A stretch of 19,530 bases of DNA, taken from Rhodothermales bacterium. Its GTDB lineage: Bacteria > Bacteroidota > Rhodothermia > Rhodothermales > UBA10348. The stretch is from positions 1 through 19,530 of the forward strand of contig JABDJZ010000075.1 of assembly GCA_013003255.1 (NCBI GenBank). The letters run 5' to 3'. Each line of letters starts with the position of its first letter. Positions within the stretch are counted from its first letter, which is position 1. Below, in pieces: positions 14,585 to 19,530 of this stretch. Below the pieces are notes generated by a model. That model ran no database searches and was not told the DNA's origin. It saw only the letters and a program-made list of their open reading frames with translations. Position numbers and translations under genes: made by a program.

Positions 14585-16743
14585 GCGTAGGGAGCGCACG
14601 CAACCTGCAATCCGTCACTGTGGCACAGCACCGTGCCACTGGTGGCCGTTGAGTAGACCGTGAAACCGGCCTGCTGCCAGCGAGAAACCACCGATTCGTT
14701 TGGCAATCCGAAGCGATTGTCCTTGCCGGCCGAAATAATGGCCCAACGCTTATTGCCGAGGTTTCCGGTGTCCCCACCTGCGCGCGACACCAGATAGGGT
14801 CTGCTACTGGTTCTGGAACCGTGATGGGCCACTTTGACCACTTGGCTCCCCAGCAGGTTATCCCAGGCCGAGGTCATCCAGGACTCTGTTTTGCGCTCCG
14901 CGTCTCCGGTAAAGAGAAAGCGATTGGCGCCGTGATGGACGGCCAACACGACCGAGGCATCGTTAGGGTCATCATGAACGGACCCTTCTTCTGGCGCCAG
15001 CACCACGACCAACACCTCGGGGTCCAATTCGATGCGGTCTCCAGCCCGAAGCACTGATCCGTCCAGATAGCGGGCATGTGGAAAAGCCCGCCGGATCGTG
15101 GATAAGCCGCCCGTGTGATCCGCGTGGTCATGGGAGGAAACCACAACGTCCAGTCTGGCAGAGGGATGGGCCCGAATGGCCGAGGTGAGTATGTTTTCCC
15201 TTCCCGGAGGGCCGGTATCTATCAGCATCAGCCGGCCCCCAGGGGTGCGGATCAGGCTGGCGTCACCCTGCCCCACATCCAGAATGGCGACTTCCAGCGG
15301 AAGCCGTTCTACCCCCGGAAGCGGGGGTGTCAGCGACCCCGCAAAGAGCATCAGCGTGACCAGGATTCGTGCACCGGCCTCCCGAGGCAGTCGCCCAACA
15401 AGCAGGGCCGTGCCCATCATGAAGGCGCTGAACGGTGATATCCACCACGGATCTACACGGGCGAAGAAACCTGCGGCCACAACCAGCACCCCGGCAAAGG
15501 CCTCCGTGGCTTCCAGGGCTGGCTCGTAGAGCGCTTTGGCCGGAAGAGAGTCCGCCAGGAGGGCACCAAGAATAGTCAACCCGGCGAGCGGGGCCGCCAC
15601 AACGTTCGAAGCCATCGAGACGGGGGTAACGGTGCCAAAGACACGGCCCGTCAGTGGTGCAGTGAAAAGCACCGCGCAAAGGGTCGGGACCAAGAGGTTC
15701 ATCAGACGACGCCGACGTTTTGTCAACGGCGCTGCGTCAGCCAGCAGTCCATAGACGGCGGCAACAGACATCAGGAAACCCGGAGAAGTAGCCGCCGCGG
15801 GTTTCAGGGTGACATAGGCAACGGCCGCGAGACCCAGCGCATGCATCAGGTTGGGCCTGGGATGTCCAAGCGTCTTTCTGGCCAGGATCAGCGTTCCCAT
15901 CATGGCCGCCCTCACGGTCGCGGGCGAGCCACCGGCCACGAACGCGTAGGCGATGATCACGCCAAGCGTGAATGCAGCACGGACGGCGAGTCTTCCGCGC
16001 GGTTCAAGAGGCAGTCGGCCTGCGAAGACGCCCGTCAGCAAGTACACAATCCAGCCGACCAGCCCGACGTGGAATCCCGAAATCGCAAGCAGGTGGGCGA
16101 GTCCCGCCCTCCGGAATCGATCCCTGACGATTGCGGATAGGCCGGTCCGATCTCCGGTCACCATGGCTCGAATCAGCCCGACCCGATCCCGTCCTTCGAA
16201 GCGGGTCAGATGATGCGCTCTCGCGCCTTGCCGCAGGGAGGTCCGGGAGCCGACGATTCCTCTGAAAGTCGGTGGGTCTTCAGGTTCAAGCCTGCCCTGG
16301 AGACCCTGGGCCCGGTAGTACGCCCGCGTGTCAAGGCGTCCCGGTCCGGACGGCCTACCACCGGGATCCAGCATTCCGCGTACCGCCACCAGGCGCCCCC
16401 CTGAACTCATGGTCGAAGACCCCATCGCGAGGATTGCGTCGCGCCACGAGGAATCCACGAGACACCGTCCGGTCAGCGTACCGTCTTCGACCACTCCCAG
16501 GCACACGGTCCGGCCCGCCGGCAGCGAGACCACAGGTCGAAGTGCCGTAAGCGTCACCAGCAAGAAGGCAGCCGCAACCAGCGCAGCGCGAAGCAGCGCC
16601 AGCCTGGGAACGCCGGCGGAGAGGAGCACGATCAGCGCACTGACCGTCAGGGCGCCAGCCAGTCCTCCCGGACGCGCCGTGAACAGCACGGCCAGGACCG
16701 CACCAAAGAGGGCCGGGCCGAAGCGGGAAGGACCGTGTCGCAT
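14569..16743 (-). CDS. comEC: ComEC/Rec2 DNA-uptake channel
   Basis: ComEC forms the inner-membrane channel that carries single-stranded DNA into the cytoplasm during natural transformation. The 724 residues include all three expected parts. An N-terminal membrane and OB-like (DUF4131) region covers about 10-165. The competence domain, with many helices, covers about 190-460, with the conserved LAHLLAISGFHVGLVG (215-230). A metallo-beta-lactamase-like domain covers about 482-715, with LDVGQGD (488-494), SHDHADHTGG (537-546), TGD (612-614) and HHGS (640-643). The intact metal-binding histidines suggest an active nuclease-type domain, possibly degrading the non-transported strand. No other competence gene is in view. 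The gene is divergent from nusB and meets usp tail to tail. Confidence 0.94.
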   Translation of the reverse strand: MRHGPSRFGPALFGAVLAVLFTARPGGLAGALTVSALIVLLSAGVPRLALLRAALVAAAFLLVTLTALRPVVSLPAGRTVCLGVVEDGTLTGRCLVDSSWRDAILAMGSSTMSSGGRLVAVRGMLDPGGRPSGPGRLDTRAYYRAQGLQGRLEPEDPPTFRGIVGSRTSLRQGARAHHLTRFEGRDRVGLIRAMVTGDRTGLSAIVRDRFRRAGLAHLLAISGFHVGLVGWIVYLLTGVFAGRLPLEPRGRLAVRAAFTLGVIIAYAFVAGGSPATVRAAMMGTLILARKTLGHPRPNLMHALGLAAVAYVTLKPAAATSPGFLMSVAAVYGLLADAAPLTKRRRRLMNLLVPTLCAVLFTAPLTGRVFGTVTPVSMASNVVAAPLAGLTILGALLADSLPAKALYEPALEATEAFAGVLVVAAGFFARVDPWWISPFSAFMMGTALLVGRLPREAGARILVTLMLFAGSLTPPLPGVERLPLEVAILDVGQGDASLIRTPGGRLMLIDTGPPGRENILTSAIRAHPSARLDVVVSSHDHADHTGGLSTIRRAFPHARYLDGSVLRAGDRIELDPEVLVVVLAPEEGSVHDDPNDASVVLAVHHGANRFLFTGDAERKTESWMTSAWDNLLGSQVVKVAHHGSRTSSRPYLVSRAGGDTGNLGNKRWAIISAGKDNRFGLPNESVVSRWQQAGFTVYSTATSGTVLCHSDGLQVACAPYAQVPR

Positions 16744-16814
16744 GCCTGAAGAGGGCAGCTAAGACATTCGTGCAACACCGCCTGCCAATCGCCCATAAAT
16801 TCGCGACCGGTCGA

Positions 16815-16843
16815 TTGACCGCTATTGAGTGGCCGGGTATTCT
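16815..16843 (+). promoter_or_regulatory. Sigma-70-like promoter for nusB
   Basis: TTGACC (16815-16820) and TATTCT (16838-16843) are separated by exactly 17 bp, placing the transcript start near 16850, about 39 nt before the nusB ATG. A perfect 10-bp palindrome, CGACCGGTCG (16804-16813), lies directly upstream of the -35. It overlaps a second inverted repeat, CGGTC-N4-GACCG (16808-16821), that covers the -35. Confidence 0.6.
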
Positions 16844-16888
16844 GGATTTCAACGCGTAGAAACGCATCCCCTGTTATTTGACAGCTGC

Positions 16889-17368
16889 ATGAGCACGAGA
16901 AGGGAATCCAGAGAAAAGGTCCTCCAGGCCCTCTATGCCTTCGAGCAGGCCGGTGGGAGCGCAGATCACATCATGGCCACGCTCCTGAAAGCGCCCCTTT
17001 CGGGCGATCCACAGTCCATCCGGTTTGCCGAAAAGCTGTTTCTCCGCACCCTGGAGCTTGCGGAGAAGGCTGATGGGATCATCGGACAGCACACCCAGAA
17101 CTGGGAGCTGTCACGAATCGCATTGATAGACCGGCTGATCCTGAGAATGGGGATCTGCGAGATGATGACGTTTGCCGACATTCCGCCGAAGGTCTCCATC
17201 AACGAGGCCATCGAGGTTGCCAAGAAGTTCAGCACCGCGAGAAGCGGGCAGTTCGTGAACGGAATCCTGGATGCTTCGCTGGTGGATCTCAAGGGTCAGG
17301 GTCTTCTGAAGAAGTCGGGCAGAGGCCTCGTGGGCATGACGTTGGACCAAGAAGAATCCGGAGCATAA
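16889..17368 (+). CDS. nusB: Transcription antitermination factor NusB
   Basis: NusB binds boxA RNA together with NusE (S10) and keeps RNA polymerase processive through rRNA operons. The 159-residue all-alpha protein shows the family's RESREKVLQALYAFEQ start (5-20), NWELSRIALIDRLILRMGICEM (71-92, continuous) and IPPKVSINEAIEVAKKF with FVNGILD (98-128). The frame extends 20 codons further upstream, but the ATG at 16889 matches the usual N-terminus and lies downstream of the likely promoter. No Shine-Dalgarno is visible. The stop codon overlaps the start of the phosphatase gene (TAATG), suggesting coupled translation. Confidence 0.94.
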   Translation: MSTRRESREKVLQALYAFEQAGGSADHIMATLLKAPLSGDPQSIRFAEKLFLRTLELAEKADGIIGQHTQNWELSRIALIDRLILRMGICEMMTFADIPPKVSINEAIEVAKKFSTARSGQFVNGILDASLVDLKGQGLLKKSGRGLVGMTLDQEESGA

Positions 17369-18054
17369 TGGGTCTGATTGCGATCGGAGATGTGCACGGA
17401 TGCCGGCGTTCACTGCAGGCCCTGCTCAAGGCGCTGAACCTGCGGTCCGAGGATCACCTGGTGTTCATCGGTGACTACGTTGACAGGGGCCCTGACTCTC
17501 ATGGAGTCATCCAGGATCTGCTCGCGCTGCGAACCCAACAGGAATGCACGTTCCTGCGTGGAAATCACGAATCGCTCCTGCTCTCGTATGTAGACCGGGG
17601 CGAGTTCGAGACGTTCATCCACAACGGGGGCCAGCAGACGCTCGCCAGCTATGGGATGGACGTCGGGAATCTCTATTTCCCCGAGGACCACATGGCGTTT
17701 ATCCGGGAAACCAAGCTTTACCTGGATACCGAAGATCTGGATCTGGACACCGAAGAGGCCTTCTTCGTGCACGCCGGTCTGCGGCCGGGACTCTCGGTTC
17801 AGGAGAACAAGGAGCGCGGCGACGAGATGATCTTCCTATGGGAGCGAAGCCACATCCGCTGCTCAAACGATGAGTTGGCCTGGGAGAAGACGGTGATTTG
17901 CGGACACACCCCCGTGGCGCGCCCCATCAATCTTCCGAAGCTCATCAACGTGGACACCGGATGCGTATTCGGCCCCCGGAGGCCGGAGTTCGGGCGCCTG
18001 ACGGCGGTGAGATGGCCGGAGCGCGAGTTCGTGAGCGTGAACTACGCGGAATAG
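17368..18054 (+). CDS. PPP-family serine/threonine (or bis-nucleotide) phosphatase
   Basis: This 228-residue calcineurin-like metallophosphatase has the complete PPP signature: GDVHG (7-11), GDYVDRG (35-41), GNHE (65-68), HAGLRPG (135-141) and CGHTP (178-182), which bind two metals and the phosphate. Bacterial members include PrpA/PrpB-type protein phosphatases and ApaH-type diadenosine tetraphosphate hydrolases. The length and motifs fit the former somewhat better, but the substrate cannot be decided from sequence. Its ATG shares one base with the nusB stop, so it is very likely the second gene of a nusB operon. It may act on growth or stress signalling, which is inference. Confidence 0.9.
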   Translation: MGLIAIGDVHGCRRSLQALLKALNLRSEDHLVFIGDYVDRGPDSHGVIQDLLALRTQQECTFLRGNHESLLLSYVDRGEFETFIHNGGQQTLASYGMDVGNLYFPEDHMAFIRETKLYLDTEDLDLDTEEAFFVHAGLRPGLSVQENKERGDEMIFLWERSHIRCSNDELAWEKTVICGHTPVARPINLPKLINVDTGCVFGPRRPEFGRLTAVRWPEREFVSVNYAE

Positions 18055-18102
18055 CTCTTCAGCCGGACCCTTCGCCGGACTTTGCTGAGGGCGGCGAGTG
18101 TC

Positions 18103-18648
18103 TCAGATGGGAATCCACACACCCAGCCGAATCGCCGGCCGGTGTATGCCCAGTTCCGCCGAGATCAGCACCGAGGTCTGGAGCGCAACCCGGAGGAAGG
18201 GATCTCCGATCAGCGTGAACCGCTTGTTCTTGTCGATGGCCGTCTCCTCAAATCGAAAAAGGATGGCCGGACCAAGCCTGAATCCCAGGTCAACATCCAG
18301 TGATCTTCGCGGTGTTTGTAGCACCGTGTGTCGCGCCCCGATCAGCCGAAATGCTCCTCCGATGGTGGCCACCGTGCGTACGCTCCCGTCGCGCGATGAG
18401 CGATAGCCTGCCGCAAAAGCCACCTCGCGGGTCACGAATCGGCCCACGTCTACGGAGGTAATGTTGAGTCCAACCCCGGGGAGCAGCGCGGGTCCCACAA
18501 TAAGGTAGGGTCGATCCGGCACCTGGGCGGTTGCGGGGAGCGCTGCAGCTATCACCACACAAAGTCCGAGAAACAAACCACGGAACGCGGGATACAGGGG
18601 CCGCCCTCGAAAACCGCCCGCACTGCGGACCTCGGACCAAGATCTCAT
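18103..18648 (-). CDS. Small exported protein, possibly an outer-membrane beta-barrel; function unknown
   Basis: I do not recognise this 181-residue protein. A long basic N-terminus (1-24) precedes a hydrophobic stretch, LFLGLCVVIAAALPATAQ (25-42), that reads as a signal peptide cleaved after ATAQ. The mature part (about 139 residues) alternates polar and hydrophobic residues in strand-like segments (for example YLIVGPALLPGVGLNI and LRVALQTSVLISAEL) and has no cysteine, as expected for a small barrel or periplasmic beta protein. The frame runs on to 18705, but those residues mirror the ychF P-loop region on the opposite strand. ATG 18648 is therefore preferred, and a later non-ATG start is possible because the leader before the hydrophobic core is unusually long. 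Confidence 0.65.
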   Translation of the reverse strand: MRSWSEVRSAGGFRGRPLYPAFRGLFLGLCVVIAAALPATAQVPDRPYLIVGPALLPGVGLNITSVDVGRFVTREVAFAAGYRSSRDGSVRTVATIGGAFRLIGARHTVLQTPRRSLDVDLGFRLGPAILFRFEETAIDKNKRFTLIGDPFLRVALQTSVLISAELGIHRPAIRLGVWIPI

Positions 18649-19530
18649 GCCGCTTCGCTGTGGAATTGTCGGACTCCCCAACGTGGGCAAGTCCACCTTG
18701 TTCAACGCCCTCTCCGGGGCTGGCGCCGAGAGCGCAAACTACCCGTTCTGTACCATCGATCCGAATGTCGGGATCGTGCCCGTGCCGGACGAGCGGCTGG
18801 ATACCATTGCTGAAATGGCCAGCTCGGCCAAGGTGGTGCCCACCGTCATTGAGTTCGTGGACATTGCCGGCTTGGTTGCCGGAGCGTCCAAGGGGGAGGG
18901 GCTGGGTAACCAGTTTCTGAGCCACATCCGCGAAGTCGATGCCATTGTCCACGTGGTCCGTTGTTTCGCGGATGAGAACGTTGTGCACGTTTCCGCCAAG
19001 GTGGATCCGGCGTCGGACATTGAGGTCATCGAAACGGAGCTGCTGCTCAAGGACCTGGACTCCATCGAGAAACGCATCGAGCGTACCAAAAAGGCTGCCC
19101 GCGGGGGCGACAAGAAGTTGCAGGCCGAGGCAGCGTTCTATGAGCGTCTCCGGGACCACGTGGCGGACGGCAAGCCGGTCCGGGGTTTTCAGGTCAAGGA
19201 CGGGGAGGAGGAATGGCTCGAGTCGCTCTTCCTGCTTTCGATCAAGCCCGTCCTGTACGCCGCCAACGTGGGCGAATCTGACCTGCCCGACGGGAACCCC
19301 TGGGTAGAGGCCGTGCAGGGCATCGCGGCTGAGGAAGGAGCTCGCGTGGTCATCGTATCGGCGGAACTCGAGGCCCAACTGGCAGATCTGGAGGCCGATG
19401 AAAGAGCCGATTTTATGGAAGATCTCGGCCTGGAAGGGTCGGGACTTGAACGACTCATCCAGGAAGCCTACACCCTGCTGAAGCTGGAGACGTTCTTCAC
19501 CGTGGGACCCAAGGAGGCCCGGGCTTGGAC
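18647..19530 (+). CDS. ychF: Redox-regulated ATPase YchF (Obg-like), partial at 3' end
   Basis: YchF is a near-universal P-loop ATPase of the Obg family that binds ribosomes and modulates stress responses. Here 294 of about 365 residues are visible. GLPNVGKST (9-17) is the P-loop. DIAGLVAGASKGEGLGNQFL (72-91) is the switch II region, with the Leu that replaces the usual catalytic Gln. NVGE (207-210) replaces the GTPase NKxD motif and gives ATP specificity. The coiled-coil arm (about 124-175) is present, and the C-terminal TGS domain begins near the right edge (LLKLETFFTVGPKEARAW). The start at 18647 gives the standard N-terminus MPLRCGIVG. It overlaps the divergent start codon of the neighbouring gene by 2 bp. 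Confidence 0.95.
   Translation, partial: MPLRCGIVGLPNVGKSTLFNALSGAGAESANYPFCTIDPNVGIVPVPDERLDTIAEMASSAKVVPTVIEFVDIAGLVAGASKGEGLGNQFLSHIREVDAIVHVVRCFADENVVHVSAKVDPASDIEVIETELLLKDLDSIEKRIERTKKAARGGDKKLQAEAAFYERLRDHVADGKPVRGFQVKDGEEEWLESLFLLSIKPVLYAANVGESDLPDGNPWVEAVQGIAAEEGARVVIVSAELEAQLADLEADERADFMEDLGLEGSGLERLIQEAYTLLKLETFFTVGPKEARAW

Noticed and set aside
18059..18083. GCCGGAC direct repeat between the phosphatase and exported-protein genes
   Set aside because: Two 7-mers with no pairing potential. It is not a terminator and is likely chance.
1..19530. Mobile elements, CRISPR arrays, prophage or defence islands
   Set aside because: No transposase, integrase, long terminal repeat, regularly spaced repeat or defence-type gene was seen. 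The content is core metabolism and housekeeping.

Overview
The window is roughly 60% GC by eye and gene-dense. It looks like chromosome of an FCB-group bacterium, most probably Rhodothermota or a close relative. The main reasons are a secreted protein ending in a type IX secretion (Por-type) C-terminal sorting domain with the YPNPF motif, a large Bacteroidota-style M14 metallopeptidase, and an almost complete lack of Shine-Dalgarno sequences before otherwise clear start codons. The phylum is an inference; no rRNA or tRNA gene is present to fix it.

Left part (1-5412): a molybdenum enzyme system on the minus strand. mobA (cofactor guanylylation) is followed by a four-cluster ferredoxin fused to an NrfD/PsrC-type quinone-interacting membrane anchor. 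A large bis-MGD molybdoenzyme, cut by the left edge, then overlaps the anchor gene by 4 nt. No Tat signal is visible, and charge distribution puts the iron-sulfur domain in the cytoplasm. A divergent Nudix hydrolase shares a small promoter region with mobA. moeA, which inserts molybdenum, lies about 6 kb further on with a GntR/UTRA regulator behind it.

Middle (5474-9705): a secreted M14 carboxypeptidase-like protein (minus) and, divergently, a secreted protein made only of three CBM2-like cellulose/chitin-binding modules plus a T9SS sorting tail. No catalytic domain is visible in the second.

Centre (13306-13744): the 439-bp gap between pgi and a tandem universal stress protein gene has the architecture of a chromosomal replication origin. 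It holds about ten DnaA-box-like 9-mers, two of them abutting a short GC cluster, then CTACTA repeats (DnaA-trios on the other strand) and a 50-bp stretch that is about 74% AT. This is the most important element of the window. There is no dnaA, dnaN, rpmH or gidA next to it. Gene orientations on either side (mostly minus to the left, mostly plus to the right) fit bidirectional replication from this point.

Right part (13745-19530): universal stress protein; full-length comEC (DNA uptake channel, minus); nusB coupled to a PPP-family phosphatase by a TAATG overlap; a small exported, possibly outer-membrane protein (minus); and ychF (plus), cut by the right edge. The predicted start codons of the last two overlap head to head.
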